This document shows positions 1-8,247 of a stretch of 64,000 nt of DNA, in pieces. The notes beneath the pieces are model-generated. The model ran no database searches. It saw only the letters and a program-made list of their open reading frames with translations, and was not told the DNA's origin. The stretch spans positions 310,001 to 374,000 of the forward strand of contig NZ_RZTZ01000004.1 in the NCBI RefSeq assembly GCF_004005475.1, given 5' to 3'. The stretch's first letter is position 1. Every line of letters begins with the position of its first letter. The position numbers were made by a program, and so were the translations under genes. The stretch is from Niallia taxi. GTDB lineage: Bacteria > Bacillota > Bacilli > Bacillales > Cytobacillaceae.

Positions 1-1
1 C

Positions 2-166
2 TGGGTAGAGCGAACAACTAGTTCAGATGAGGAAATCTCAAAAGTAGCACAGTACATACAAAATGCCGAAAAACAGGTGAAGGATTATTTTGATTTTCAA
101 CTGACTCCAAATGCAATCCATTCCTTTAAACTCGACGAATGGATTGCACTGATGGAAAAGAAGTAA
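2..166 (+). CDS. C-terminal fragment of an unidentified protein
   Basis: An open frame enters from the left edge and ends at a TAA at 164-166, giving 54 visible residues with no start in the window. The fragment is charged and soluble-looking, contains no transmembrane segment and ends ..EWIALMEKK. No family was recognised from this tail alone. It is followed directly by a strong hairpin terminator, which supports it being the real end of a gene. Confidence 0.6.
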   Translation, partial: WVERTTSSDEEISKVAQYIQNAEKQVKDYFDFQLTPNAIHSFKLDEWIALMEKK

Positions 167-173
167 CCACAAA

Positions 174-203
174 AAAAGATAAGCTGAATCCAGCTTATCT
201 TTT
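174..203. terminator. Bidirectional terminator
   Basis: A 13-bp stem (174-186 with 191-203, core GATAAGCTG/CAGCTTATC) has a 4-nt loop, an A-run before it and a T-run after it. It can end both the fragment at the left edge and the convergent MFS gene. Confidence 0.85.
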
Positions 204-205
204 TA

Positions 206-1351
206 TTATTTGTTCATTTGAATAGAACTAGTTTTATTTTCTTTTAAAAACCAAGACCCCCCAATTAAGAAAAAGCCGCTAAAGAGAAACACAGACAGAA
301 TGCCCATCCATGAGCCGACAAGGCCAAAGAATATTGGTGCTATTAATTGGGATAATCTATTGGTAGATAGTCGTAAACCAAGCACTTCACCAGTTCTGTT
401 TAACGGTGAAGCGTTATAAGTGGTGGTTAGGGATAATGGCTGGCCACAGCCAAGCCCAAACCCCATTAAGCAGCTAAATACACAATAAAAAATCAAACTT
501 CCTGTAAATGGAATAAGCAGAAAAGAGGCTCCTGCCAAGATGACGGAAATAAATAAAATGAAGTCCCTGCTCATTAGTATAAGAAGTCTTGGTAAAACAA
601 ACCGAATAATAATCATCGCTAATCCTTGTAAGGAAATAACGAGCCCTATTTGGGAATTAGATAAATCTGCTTCCTTTGCAAGAATTGGAAAGTAGGCAAC
701 GAAAATATCCCTGGAGTATAAGACTAAAGCGCTTGAAAATAAAGCCTTCTTCAGTAAAGGGATTTTTAATAGGCCGATTGACTCGATGATGCTTTTCTTT
801 TCACTCACATCCTTTTTAATGGCAGGAACTTTAAAGCTTATGATAATTGGGAAAATAGCTAATAGGAGAGAAACGAGAAACACACTATTATAGTTATAAT
901 GTTCGGAAATATAGCCTCCTAGTATTGGTCCTATTAACGAGGCTGCTGCAACTGCCATGCCAAACATACTGAAATACTGATCGCGATTTGATTCCGTAGC
1001 AATATTTCCAATGACATTTTGCAGGGACACAGCAATAAAGATATTGGATATCCCGACAATAAACTGACTAATATAAAGCGCCCAAATCGTGGTGAAGAAG
1101 TATGGAAAAAACATCCCAACAGCTAATCCAATCATCCCAAAGATAACTGGATAGCGATCACCATACTTATCCGCTATTCTGCCAGCCTGTAAGGCAAATA
1201 GCAGTGGGAAAAAAGCAAATGCAGCTGTTAAAATGCCTATTTCAAATGTATTTGAGCCTAAGTTAGAAGCATATAACGTGATAATTGGCCGAGTAATATT
1301 AATAATTAATTGAAACGCAAAAACCGAAAATATAATAATTTTTAATATCAT
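206..1351 (-). CDS. MFS transporter (drug/metabolite efflux type)
   Basis: A 381-residue polytopic protein with about 12 hydrophobic segments, typical in length for the major facilitator superfamily. The loop after TM2 carries a motif-A-like GRIADKYGDRYP (G-x-x-x-D-[RK]-x-G-[RK]), diagnostic for proton-coupled MFS exporters. The start ATG at 1351 is preceded by GGGGAGA on the minus strand. It lies 53 bp downstream of the RraA-like gene on the same strand, with a hairpin between them, so it probably has its own promoter. The substrate cannot be told; a multidrug or sugar efflux role is equally possible. Family assignment is strong and function is open. Confidence 0.8.
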   Translation of the reverse strand: MILKIIIFSVFAFQLIINITRPIITLYASNLGSNTFEIGILTAAFAFFPLLFALQAGRIADKYGDRYPVIFGMIGLAVGMFFPYFFTTIWALYISQFIVGISNIFIAVSLQNVIGNIATESNRDQYFSMFGMAVAAASLIGPILGGYISEHYNYNSVFLVSLLLAIFPIIISFKVPAIKKDVSEKKSIIESIGLLKIPLLKKALFSSALVLYSRDIFVAYFPILAKEADLSNSQIGLVISLQGLAMIIIRFVLPRLLILMSRDFILFISVILAGASFLLIPFTGSLIFYCVFSCLMGFGLGCGQPLSLTTTYNASPLNRTGEVLGLRLSTNRLSQLIAPIFFGLVGSWMGILSVFLFSGFFLIGGSWFLKENKTSSIQMNK

Positions 1352-1367
1352 CTATATCTCCCCATAA

Positions 1368-1397
1368 TAAAAAGGAAGCGCTGAGGTCTTCCTTTCC
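1368..1397 (-). terminator. Terminator of the RraA-like gene
   Basis: On the minus strand, AAAGGAAG (1395-1388) pairs with CTTCCTTT (1378-1371) across a 9-nt loop and is followed by a T-run. It lies between the RraA-like gene and the MFS gene. Confidence 0.75.
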
Positions 1398-1404
1398 TAA
1401 CTAG

Positions 1405-2028
1405 TTATTTAACAGAGTTGATCATTTGATCAAGGTATTTAATAATTTCTTCTTTATTTCCTGAAACTTTTTCTTCTCTTAACTTATCTTTTTCCACTCT
1501 ATCAAGTGATTTGATCAATATTTCTTCTTCCTGCTCCTGTGGAATTACAACAACACCATCAATATCGCCGACAATTATATCACCTGGTTTTACCGTAACG
1601 CCTCCACAAGAAATTGGGATATTAATCTCTCCCATGCCAGCTTTTCCTCCTGCTGCGACAGTTGTTCCTTTACAGAAAACAGGGAAGTCAAGTTCTTTAA
1701 TGCCATTAATATCTCTAATAGCACCATCCACAACAAATGCACCAACGCCAAGCGTTTTGGCCATACCAATCACGAAGTCTCCTGCAGCAGCTCTATATGT
1801 ATCTCCCTTTGCATCAACAATAATAACATCCTTAGGTTTTGCCTCTCTGATTGCTTTTAAAACTGCTAAATTATCGCCAACAGGAATCTTAACAGTTAGC
1901 GCTCTCCCAGCGAAAGAATATTCCTCCTTAATAGGCTTTATAGAAGGATCGAAATTATTTAATCCATTCATCGTATCGGAAATGGATGTAGTAGGAATGC
2001 TTTTAAATTGCTCTATTATTTTTTCCAT
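1405..2028 (-). CDS. RraA-family protein (HMG/CHA aldolase-like)
   Basis: A 207-residue protein of the RraA/4-hydroxy-4-methyl-2-oxoglutarate aldolase family (often annotated as a dimethylmenaquinone methyltransferase relative). Signature blocks are VVDGAIRD and GDIDGVVVIP. The basic/acidic pair in DGAIRD corresponds to the residues that bind the oxo-acid and divalent metal in characterised aldolases. The start is set at the second in-frame ATG (2028) because AAAAGGAGAG lies just before it; the upstream Met at 2070 has no ribosome site. Divergent from the first dehydrogenase, it probably serves the same hydroxy/oxo-acid catabolism, for example retro-aldol cleavage or oxaloacetate decarboxylation (inference). 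RNase E inhibition is unlikely in this context. Confidence 0.8.
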   Translation of the reverse strand: MEKIIEQFKSIPTTSISDTMNGLNNFDPSIKPIKEEYSFAGRALTVKIPVGDNLAVLKAIREAKPKDVIIVDAKGDTYRAAAGDFVIGMAKTLGVGAFVVDGAIRDINGIKELDFPVFCKGTTVAAGGKAGMGEINIPISCGGVTVKPGDIIVGDIDGVVVIPQEQEEEILIKSLDRVEKDKLREEKVSGNKEEIIKYLDQMINSVK

Positions 2029-2191
2029 GTAAGTCTCTCCTTTTAATAACCGTTTTCTATCATTATACAAAACTTACACGATAGGATAGAAATCAATATA
2101 AGTTATCGTTATCTATAAAAAAAAAGTGATGGTTAAATCGTCTTGTCTAGAAATCAAAAATAAAAAATAGTTATGGATAAACATAAAAAAG

Positions 2192-2208
2192 CGATATTTC
2201 ATTTATCG
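2192..2208. promoter_or_regulatory. Candidate LysR-type regulator box
   Basis: CGATA-N7-TATCG forms a short dyad of the ATA-N7-TAT type typical of LysR sites, in the divergent region between the RraA-like gene and the first dehydrogenase. A direct repeat TTATCGTTA(T/G)CT at 2103 and 2203 surrounds it. The LysR gene at 9595 is a plausible binder. This is weak evidence from one locus only. Confidence 0.3.
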
Positions 2209-2285
2209 TTAGCTTTATATTACAGTGATAGTAGAAATTCAATATTGAAAATCTACAAGAACAAAACAAATAGGGAGATGAAATG

Positions 2286-3365
2286 ATGAAGGCATATAAG
2301 CTAGGAGTATTACAAGGTGACGGTATCGGTCCAGAAATTGTAAGCGCTACAGTGAAGGTTTTTAAAGCAGCTGCACAGGAGTTAAATGTTAAGTTTGATT
2401 GGACAGAGCTTCCGATGGGCTGGGAGGGGATTGAAAAGTATAATGATCCAACACCTAGATATACGAAGGAAATGTTAAATGACTGTGATGGCTGGATACT
2501 AGGACCGCACGATTCTGCAGCATATCCGCCAGAACATAAAGCAAAAAGAAACCCAAGCGGTGAACTTCGCCACACTTTAGATTTATACGCAAATATTAGA
2601 CCTGCAAAAACAATGCCGGGAGCGAAAAGCGTAGTAGGTGAAGCGGATTTAATTATTTATCGTGAAAATACAGAAGGCTTTTACACAGATAGAAACATGC
2701 ATATAGGTGGGGGAGAATGGCAAATAACGCCAGAGGTTGTCGTATCTGCAGGTGTATTTACGAAGAAAGCCGCTGAAAGAATCGCACACGCTGCTTTTAA
2801 AATGGCGATGCAGCGCAGAAAAAAAGTAACAATTGTTCATAAAGCAAATGTTATCAAGCTAGGAACTGGACTTTTCTTAAATACATGTAAAGAGGTAGCA
2901 CAGCAATATCCAGAGGTTACGGTTGATGACTACCATATCGATGCAATGACAGCACACTTAGTCCGCAGAGCAAGAGATTTTGATATTATAGTAACAGAGA
3001 ATATGTTTGGTGATATTTTATCAGATTTGGCTGGTGAATTAGTTGGAAGTCTTGGATTAGCTCCTTCTATCAATACGAATGAAAATCAGGCAATGGCTCA
3101 AGCTGCTCACGGATCAGCACCGGATATTGCTGGGAAGAATATTGCCAATCCAATTGGAATCATGCTGTCAACAGTTATGCTGATGGATTGGTTGAGTGAA
3201 AGACATCATGACGCAAAATTACACCAAGTTGGTCAGCTTGTTGAAGAAGGAATAAACAGCTGCCTTAAAGCCGGGACAATGACAGGAGACTTAGGGGGAT
3301 CTGCATCAACTTCTGAGTTTGCAGAGGCGATTATCGCAAGAATTGGTGAGTTAGCTGTCAAATAA
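2286..3365 (+). CDS. Isocitrate/isopropylmalate-family dehydrogenase (tartrate/D-malate dehydrogenase-like), copy 1
   Basis: A 359-residue NAD(P)-dependent beta-decarboxylating dehydrogenase. It shows QGDGIGPEIV at the N-terminus, the substrate-loop YRENTEGFY, the catalytic lysine in IVHKANVIK, metal aspartates in GDILSDLAG and the cofactor loop HGSAPDIAGKNIANP. Family members act on isocitrate, 3-isopropylmalate, homoisocitrate, tartrate or D-malate. The RENTEG form and the absence of leu or citrate-cycle neighbours favour tartrate/D-malate-type substrates (inference). Two ATGs occur in tandem (2283, 2286); 2286 fits the AGGGAG spacing and aligns with the second copy at 6458. It is followed 35 bp later by a CitMHS carrier, so uptake and oxidation of a dicarboxylic hydroxy-acid are probably coupled. 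Confidence 0.8.
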   Translation: MKAYKLGVLQGDGIGPEIVSATVKVFKAAAQELNVKFDWTELPMGWEGIEKYNDPTPRYTKEMLNDCDGWILGPHDSAAYPPEHKAKRNPSGELRHTLDLYANIRPAKTMPGAKSVVGEADLIIYRENTEGFYTDRNMHIGGGEWQITPEVVVSAGVFTKKAAERIAHAAFKMAMQRRKKVTIVHKANVIKLGTGLFLNTCKEVAQQYPEVTVDDYHIDAMTAHLVRRARDFDIIVTENMFGDILSDLAGELVGSLGLAPSINTNENQAMAQAAHGSAPDIAGKNIANPIGIMLSTVMLMDWLSERHHDAKLHQVGQLVEEGINSCLKAGTMTGDLGGSASTSEFAEAIIARIGELAVK

Positions 3366-3366
3366 A

Positions 3367-3380
3367 TGAAAACGCATTCA
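3367..3380 (+). promoter_or_regulatory. CcpA cre site (one mismatch)
   Basis: TGAAAACGCATTCA matches the cre consensus TGWNANCGNTNWCA at all but one position. It lies between the dehydrogenase stop and the CitMHS start, placed to block transcription into the transporter on preferred carbon sources. Citrate carriers of the CitM type are known CcpA targets in Bacillus. Confidence 0.55.
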
Positions 3381-3400
3381 ATGTGTTTGGGGGTATAAAT

Positions 3401-4693
3401 TTGTTATCAATTCTAGGGTTTCTAACTATTGCGGTGTTTACTTACTTAGTCATGTCTAAGCGATTAATTGCCTTCACAGCTATCATTTTTGTTCCTGTAA
3501 TTTTTGCCTTACTCGGGGGATTTGGGTCAGAATTAGGGGATATGATGGTACAGGGAGTAGAGCTTACAGCTCCTACGGCAGTACTTCTCTTATTTGCAAT
3601 TCTTTACTTTGGTATCATGATGGATACTGGTTTGTTTGATCCTGTTAGTAATATGATTTTAAAGATTGCTAAAGGGGATCCGGTTAAAATAGCAATGGGG
3701 ACTGCGATATTAGCATTGCTTGTAGCATTAGACGGTGATGGAACAACAACATATATGATTATTTGTTCAGCGATGCTGCCCGTGTACCGGAAAATTGGCA
3801 TGAATCCTTTAATATTAGCAACTGTCTCTATCATGTCATTAGGAATTATTGCCGGAAGTACGCCATGGGGCGGATCTGCAACAAGAGCAATAAGTGTGCT
3901 TGGTCTTAATGCTAATGAATACTTTATTCCAATGCTGCCGGTTATGGTCGCTGGGGCGATTTCTACATTAGCGATTGCCTATTTCTTAGGAAAAAGAGAG
4001 AGAAAGCGTCTTGGCGCAGAAGTTATTGCTAAATATAATCAAGAGATTGCAGCAACAGCAGAAGCACCAGTGAAAAAGAACTCTAAAATCATTTGGTTTA
4101 ACCTATTTCTAACTTTAGCAATAATGGGCGTATTAATTCTAGACGTAGTAGAATTGTATATTCTCTTTATCATTGGGTTCGCCATTGCTTTAGTAGTTAA
4201 TTTCCCAAATATTGAAGAACAAAAAAAGGTGCTAAAACAACATGCTTCAAATGCCATACCAGTTGTATCGCTTGTGCTGGGAGCGGGTATATTCACAGGT
4301 ATTCTTCAAGGTACAGAAATGGTTGACCATATGGCAAATGATATTGTTTCGATTATTCCAAGCGCGTTTGGAGACTACTATACTATCATTGTCGCAATCA
4401 TAGGTTTGCCGCTTAGCTTCCTTATGTCTAATGATGCCTTTTTCTTCGGGGCATTACCAGTATTAGCAGAGGCAGGCAGTCAGTATGGTGTTGATTCTGT
4501 CAGTATTGCAAGAGCATCTGTGATTGGACAGACGATACACTTAATAGGTCCAACATCAGCACCATTATGGGTGTTAATCGAATTAATCAGAAGTGATTTA
4601 GGAAAACTACAAAAATTTACAATGGGCTGGATTCTCTTAACTGCCGTTGTGATGATTATCGTTGGAATCTTAACAGGAGCAATGGTCCTGTGA
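3401..4693 (+). CDS. CitMHS-family citrate/dicarboxylate-metal transporter
   Basis: About 430 residues with around 12 hydrophobic segments. The family-typical block ALDGDGTTTYMI and the later PLSFLMSNDAFFFG identify the CitMHS family (metal-citrate:H+ symporters such as CitM and CitH). I place the start at TTG 3401, with GGGGGT 5-10 nt upstream and the usual N-terminus MLSILGFL. A GTG at 3383 is also in frame but has no ribosome site. It is co-oriented with dehydrogenase copy 1 and separated from it by a cre site. The carried substrate is likely a hydroxy-di/tricarboxylate complexed with a divalent metal; citrate, tartrate or malate cannot be distinguished. Confidence 0.85.
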   Translation: MLSILGFLTIAVFTYLVMSKRLIAFTAIIFVPVIFALLGGFGSELGDMMVQGVELTAPTAVLLLFAILYFGIMMDTGLFDPVSNMILKIAKGDPVKIAMGTAILALLVALDGDGTTTYMIICSAMLPVYRKIGMNPLILATVSIMSLGIIAGSTPWGGSATRAISVLGLNANEYFIPMLPVMVAGAISTLAIAYFLGKRERKRLGAEVIAKYNQEIAATAEAPVKKNSKIIWFNLFLTLAIMGVLILDVVELYILFIIGFAIALVVNFPNIEEQKKVLKQHASNAIPVVSLVLGAGIFTGILQGTEMVDHMANDIVSIIPSAFGDYYTIIVAIIGLPLSFLMSNDAFFFGALPVLAEAGSQYGVDSVSIARASVIGQTIHLIGPTSAPLWVLIELIRSDLGKLQKFTMGWILLTAVVMIIVGILTGAMVL

Positions 4694-4719
4694 GTTCAAG
4701 AAACTAAATGTAACCACAT

Positions 4720-4748
4720 ATAATAGCCCTTGCGAAAGGGCTATTTAT
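4720..4748 (+). terminator. Terminator after the CitMHS gene
   Basis: The stem AATAGCCCTT/AAGGGCTATT (4722-4731 with 4736-4745) has a GCGA tetraloop and an AT-rich tail ending the dehydrogenase-transporter unit. Confidence 0.8.
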
Positions 4749-4767
4749 ATTATCAAGGAGGATGAAA

Positions 4768-5559
4768 ATGGAACTCGAATTTTTCACGGCATTATTGTCC
4801 ATTATTGTTATTGATTTAGTATTGGCAGGAGATAATGCCATATTAATAGGTCTTGCTGCTAGGCACTTGCCAAAAGACCAGCAGAAAAAGGTTATTATGT
4901 GGGGCTCTCTTGGTGCCATCATTATTCGAATTATAGCAACTCTAGCTGTTGTATGGCTATTAAAGGTACCAGGGCTGCATGTAGCAGGCGGGCTAATGCT
5001 AGTTTTTATTTCTTATAAATTATTAGTAGAAAATGAGGAACATAGCGATATCAAATCGAGCAATAATTTTTGGGGTGCAGTCAGAACAGTTATTATTGCC
5101 GACGCCTTAATGGGCTTAGATAATGTGCTAGCAGTTGCAGGAGCTGCCCATGGCAGTATTTTATTAGTAGTCATTGGCTTATTAATATCCATTCCTGTCG
5201 TAATGTGGTGCAGTACATTAATATTGAAATGGATTGAGCGCTTTCCAGTCATTATTACTTTCGGTGCAGGGATTTTAGCATGGACAGCCTCGAAAATGAT
5301 CGTCGCGGAACCCTTTATAGGTACATACTTCCAAAACCCATTATTAAAGTATGGCTTTGAACTCTTAGTCATTGCATTGGTAGTTGGGATAGGAGTTTAT
5401 AAAAACAAGAAAGCGTCAGATATTCCAGCGGGTGATGTAGCTTCTGCTGAAGTAAAGGAATCAATTAACTTTATGGATGAGGAAAAACCTGAAGAATTCC
5501 TGAATGGCGAAAATATAGAGGGCCATAAAGAACGGGAAAGAGAGCTGACAAAGGTTTGA
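4768..5559 (+). CDS. TerC-family integral membrane protein (YjbE-like)
   Basis: A 263-residue membrane protein with about seven hydrophobic segments. The TerC signature LVLAGDNAILIGLAAR is near residues 17-32, with a second acidic motif DALMGLDNVLAVAGAA. The paired Asp/Asn residues are thought to form a metal path. Bacillus TerC relatives (YceF, YkoY, YjbE) are linked to manganese efflux or loading of exported metalloenzymes, so tellurite resistance should not be assumed. The start is ATG 4768 because AAGGAGG at 4755-4761 directly abuts the alternative ATG at 4762. The hydrophilic tail after about residue 210 is variable. No yybP-ykoY-type leader fits in the short upstream region. Confidence 0.85.
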   Translation: MELEFFTALLSIIVIDLVLAGDNAILIGLAARHLPKDQQKKVIMWGSLGAIIIRIIATLAVVWLLKVPGLHVAGGLMLVFISYKLLVENEEHSDIKSSNNFWGAVRTVIIADALMGLDNVLAVAGAAHGSILLVVIGLLISIPVVMWCSTLILKWIERFPVIITFGAGILAWTASKMIVAEPFIGTYFQNPLLKYGFELLVIALVVGIGVYKNKKASDIPAGDVASAEVKESINFMDEEKPEEFLNGENIEGHKERERELTKV

Positions 5560-5561
5560 TA

Positions 5562-5603
5562 AAAAAAGAAGGTGCCGAATTTCAAATCGGCACCTTCTTT
5601 TTG
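5562..5603. terminator. Bidirectional terminator between TerC and IIA genes
   Basis: A 16-bp stem (5563-5578 with 5587-5602, core GAAGGTGCCGA/TCGGCACCTTC) is flanked by A- and T-runs. It serves both convergent genes. Confidence 0.9.
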
Positions 5604-5606
5604 TAA

Positions 5607-6101
5607 CTATCTTTCTACAACAGAAACAATTTTTGTCTCGCCAGCAGCTAAAGTATCAGCATCCTGCCATATAAGCGAGTAGTTTTTATTTTTGATATTC
5701 GGCAAAATCACTAATATTAGCGGACTATAAGCATTTTCATTTAAATAATTCATATCAAAATTAAGGAGAGCATCGCCCATTTTTACCGATTGACCAAGTG
5801 TAACTAAAGCTTTAAAGTAATCACCTTTTAGGGAAGCGGTTTCAAGACCGATGTGGATCAAAACATCTATATCCTCTGAATTTCTTACCGTCATAACATG
5901 GTTCGTATGAGAAATATGGGTAACCTCACCAGAAACAGGTGAAACAATTTTACCATTGGAAGGATGGACGGCGAAGCCTTCACCAACAAGCTTATTACTG
6001 AAAATTGGATCTGGTACAGTTTCTAAAGAGACAAACTTTCCATCTGCAGGAGTAAAAATAGAATTTGCTTCTGTTTTCTTCTGATGACTATTTTTAAACA
6101 T
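5607..6101 (-). CDS. PTS glucose-type IIA domain protein
   Basis: A 164-residue stand-alone EIIA of the glucose/sucrose class (PTS_EIIA_1). Two active-site histidines are visible: FAVHPSNGKIVSPVSG (about residue 60) and the phospho-acceptor in DVLIHIGLET (about residue 92). It takes phosphate from HPr-His15 and passes it to an IIB domain. No IIBC partner lies nearby, so it probably phosphorylates a domain encoded elsewhere or acts in regulation. The start ATG at 6101 follows GAAAGGAGATTAAATA. It is convergent with TerC and divergent from dehydrogenase copy 2. Assignment is firm; the partner is unknown. Confidence 0.9.
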   Translation of the reverse strand: MFKNSHQKKTEANSIFTPADGKFVSLETVPDPIFSNKLVGEGFAVHPSNGKIVSPVSGEVTHISHTNHVMTVRNSEDIDVLIHIGLETASLKGDYFKALVTLGQSVKMGDALLNFDMNYLNENAYSPLILVILPNIKNKNYSLIWQDADTLAAGETKIVSVVER

Positions 6102-6457
6102 TATTTAATCTCCTTTCATACAAGAGAAACTAAATCTCCTGTTCCCTTTAAAAGTAAATGTAACGAGTGGCAAACTGTTCGTCAATTCCTTTTTAGGAGA
6201 ACATCAATATACAAACCTAGAAACCTAGTGATACCAACAGTTTCATCCATTATTCTAATATAGAATGAACAGAGATAATGAAAAGTTATGGAAAACTTTC
6301 TTCAGAAATATGGGTGGTTACCTCGTACATCCATAACTTTTTTTTATGATATTTAATAGAAAATGTGTATTTTTTATTATGGTTTAAATGTAATAGAATA
6401 AATGTAGAAAGTAAGTATTAACCAGTTAATTCATACAACAATAAAGGTGGTTATCTG
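6102..6457. other. Divergent intergenic region with a U-tailed hairpin
   Basis: This non-coding stretch separates the IIA gene from dehydrogenase copy 2. The only clear structure is an 11-bp inverted repeat, AAAAGTTATGG (6281-6291) with CCATAACTTTT (6331-6341), followed by a T-run. It suggests a terminator or attenuator of a short plus-strand transcript. The 39-nt loop contains GGGTGGTTACC, loosely like a T-box core, but there is no room for a specifier stem. No open frame with a ribosome site was seen. Confidence 0.5.
6281..6347 (+). terminator. Possible leader terminator/attenuator
   Basis: Inverted repeat AAAAGTTATGG/CCATAACTTTT with a 39-nt loop and eight Ts directly after. It lies about 110 bp before dehydrogenase copy 2, so it could attenuate transcription into that gene. 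Confidence 0.45.
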
Positions 6458-7537
6458 ATGGCAAATTATAAATTAGGTGTTCTTTATGGAGACGGAATTG
6501 GACCTGAAATTGTGAAAGCATCTGTAGAAGTATTGAAGGCTGCCACTCAACAAGCAAATAATGGTACAACTTTTGAATACAAGGAGCTGCCGATGGGATG
6601 GGAAGGTATTAAAAAATATAATGATCCTGTTCCAGAAATAACGAAAAAAGGCCTGGAGGATACGAATGGCTGGCTGATGGCTCCACATGATTCAGCAGCT
6701 TACCCTGATGAGCATCGAATCTCGAAGCGTAATCCAAGTGGTGAACTTAGACATCATTTTGATCTATATTCTAATGTACGTCCAAGCCGCGCATTGCCGG
6801 GGACTACTAGTTTAGTAGGAAATGCAGATCTTGTTGTTTTTAGAGAAAATACGGAGGGCTTCCTGTCTGATAGAAATATGTATAAAGGTACAGGAGAATA
6901 CATGGTAAATAAGGATGTTGCATTAGTAACAGGCGTATTTACAAGACAAGCAACAGAAAGAATTGCCCATGAAGCATTTAAGCTGGCAATGACAAGACGA
7001 AAAAAAGTAACAATCGTTCACAAAGCAAATGTAATCAAGTTTGCCTATGAATTATTCCGTGATGTTTGCTACGAGGTTGGTGAAAAGTACTATCCAGAAG
7101 TAGAAGTGAATGATTTTCATATTGATGCAATGACAGCTCACTTAGTAAGAAGAGCAGAAGAGTTTGATGTTATCGTAACTACTAATCTATTTGGTGACAT
7201 CCTATCAGATCTTGCTGGTGAACTTGTTGGAAGTCTTGGTTTGTCAGCATCTCTCAACACAAATGGTGAGCAAGCAATGGCACAGGCAGCACACGGTTCA
7301 GCACCGGATATTGCCGGTCAGAATGTTGCAAACCCAACAAGTATGCTGCTTTCAACAGTGATGCTTCTACAGTGGCTGGCAAACCATCATGATGATCATC
7401 ATTTAAATGTCATTGCCGAAGTAATCGAAAATGCTGTCTTACAAACAATCGCCGAAGGACCAACTACCCGTGACCTTGGCGGAACGGCATCTACGACAGA
7501 ATTTACAGAAGCTGTTATCACGAGAATGCAAGCATAA
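6458..7537 (+). CDS. Isocitrate/isopropylmalate-family dehydrogenase (tartrate/D-malate dehydrogenase-like), copy 2
   Basis: A 359-residue paralogue of the protein at 2286. Long blocks are shared, including ELPMGWEGI-KYNDP, RRKKVTIVHKANVIK, GDILSDLAGELVGSLGL and MAQAAHGSAPDIAG. The catalytic lysine and metal aspartates are intact. Differences cluster in the substrate loop (FRENTEGFLSDRNM here against YRENTEGFYTDRNM in copy 1) and around the small-domain insert, so the two may differ in substrate. AAAGGTGG lies 7 nt before the ATG. A terminator hairpin follows, then the aldolase and kinase genes. Proposed role: oxidation, with or without decarboxylation, of a C4 sugar acid feeding those two enzymes (inference). 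Confidence 0.8.
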   Translation: MANYKLGVLYGDGIGPEIVKASVEVLKAATQQANNGTTFEYKELPMGWEGIKKYNDPVPEITKKGLEDTNGWLMAPHDSAAYPDEHRISKRNPSGELRHHFDLYSNVRPSRALPGTTSLVGNADLVVFRENTEGFLSDRNMYKGTGEYMVNKDVALVTGVFTRQATERIAHEAFKLAMTRRKKVTIVHKANVIKFAYELFRDVCYEVGEKYYPEVEVNDFHIDAMTAHLVRRAEEFDVIVTTNLFGDILSDLAGELVGSLGLSASLNTNGEQAMAQAAHGSAPDIAGQNVANPTSMLLSTVMLLQWLANHHDDHHLNVIAEVIENAVLQTIAEGPTTRDLGGTASTTEFTEAVITRMQA

Positions 7538-7544
7538 ATAAAAT

Positions 7545-7576
7545 AAAAACCAAACGGGTATCTGTTTGGTTTTTTC
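7545..7576 (+). terminator. Terminator/attenuator after dehydrogenase copy 2
   Basis: Stem AAAAACCAAAC/GTTTGGTTTTT (7545-7555 with 7564-7574) ending in a T-run. Only 18 bp separate it from the aldolase start, so read-through probably feeds the downstream genes. Confidence 0.8.
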
Positions 7577-7593
7577 TATAGGAGGATTAATTC

Positions 7594-8235
7594 ATGAATA
7601 GTAGTAATGAGCTGATAGCATGCGGCAAGTATATGCTCAATAATAATTTGGCATGGGGAACATCAGGTAATATCAGCAGCAGAGTCAATGAAAATACAAT
7701 GCTGATAACCGCTTCAGGCACCTTTATGGGCGACTTGAAAGACGAAGATTTTGTCCTATTTGACCTTCAGAATGAACAAAATCTAAGTGAACGAAAAGCC
7801 TCGAAAGAAACACCAATGCATACAGGAATCTATAAAACAAGGCCAGATGTACAAGCGGTTATCCATTCATCACCATTCTATACAACGCTCTTTGCATGCA
7901 GTAAAGAACCAATAGTGGCAAACCTGTTTATTGAAAATTTTTATTACCTGGAAAATATCGGCTATGTAGATTATTTTCATCCAGGAACAAGAGAGCTAGG
8001 AGAAGCGATAGCGGAAGAGGCAAAGAAATCTGATGTCATTATGATGCGAAATCATGGTGTAGTAGTAATGGATTCCTCCATTTCGGAAGCTTTAATGAGA
8101 ATAGAAACATTAGAAATGACGTGCAGAATGATGTTAACAGCGAAATCAAGTGGGGTTGAATTACATTCGCTGCCAAGCTTTAAAGTGACAGAGTTTTTGG
8201 AAGAGTCCCTTTATAAGCCAAGGATTAAACGATAA
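7594..8235 (+). CDS. Class II aldolase/adducin-family protein (OtnC-like sugar-acid phosphate decarboxylase)
   Basis: A 213-residue zinc aldolase-family protein. The N-terminal substrate block is WGTSGNISSR. Zinc-ligand histidines appear in VIHSSPFYTT and MRNHGVVVM, with an acidic residue in KETPMHTGIY. L-fuculose-phosphate aldolase, L-ribulose-5-phosphate epimerase and the 3-oxo-tetronate-4-phosphate decarboxylase OtnC share this fold and length. The adjacent four-carbon acid-sugar kinase, 12 bp downstream, makes the OtnC-type reaction most likely: 3-oxo-tetronate 4-phosphate to dihydroxyacetone phosphate and CO2 (inference from characterised OtnK/OtnC pairs). The start ATG follows TAGGAGG. 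Confidence 0.75.
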   Translation: MNSSNELIACGKYMLNNNLAWGTSGNISSRVNENTMLITASGTFMGDLKDEDFVLFDLQNEQNLSERKASKETPMHTGIYKTRPDVQAVIHSSPFYTTLFACSKEPIVANLFIENFYYLENIGYVDYFHPGTRELGEAIAEEAKKSDVIMMRNHGVVVMDSSISEALMRIETLEMTCRMMLTAKSSGVELHSLPSFKVTEFLEESLYKPRIKR

Positions 8236-8247
8236 GGAGGCATTACG

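Noticed and set aside
1511-2032. 173-residue plus-strand frame opposite the RraA-like gene
   Set aside because: It is fully antisense to a well-supported gene, has low-complexity Ser/Pro/Thr composition and shows no family motif.
4750-5559. Tellurite-resistance operon suggested by the TerC-family gene
   Set aside because: No terA, terB, terD, terE or terZ genes adjoin it, and Bacillus TerC relatives are linked to manganese handling. The TerD-like gene is 7 kb away in another unit.
6281-6347. T-box riboswitch, because of GGGTGGTTACC before a U-tailed hairpin
   Set aside because: The core is imperfect, there is no Stem I or specifier loop in the short upstream stretch, and the downstream gene is not an amino-acid or aminoacyl-tRNA gene.
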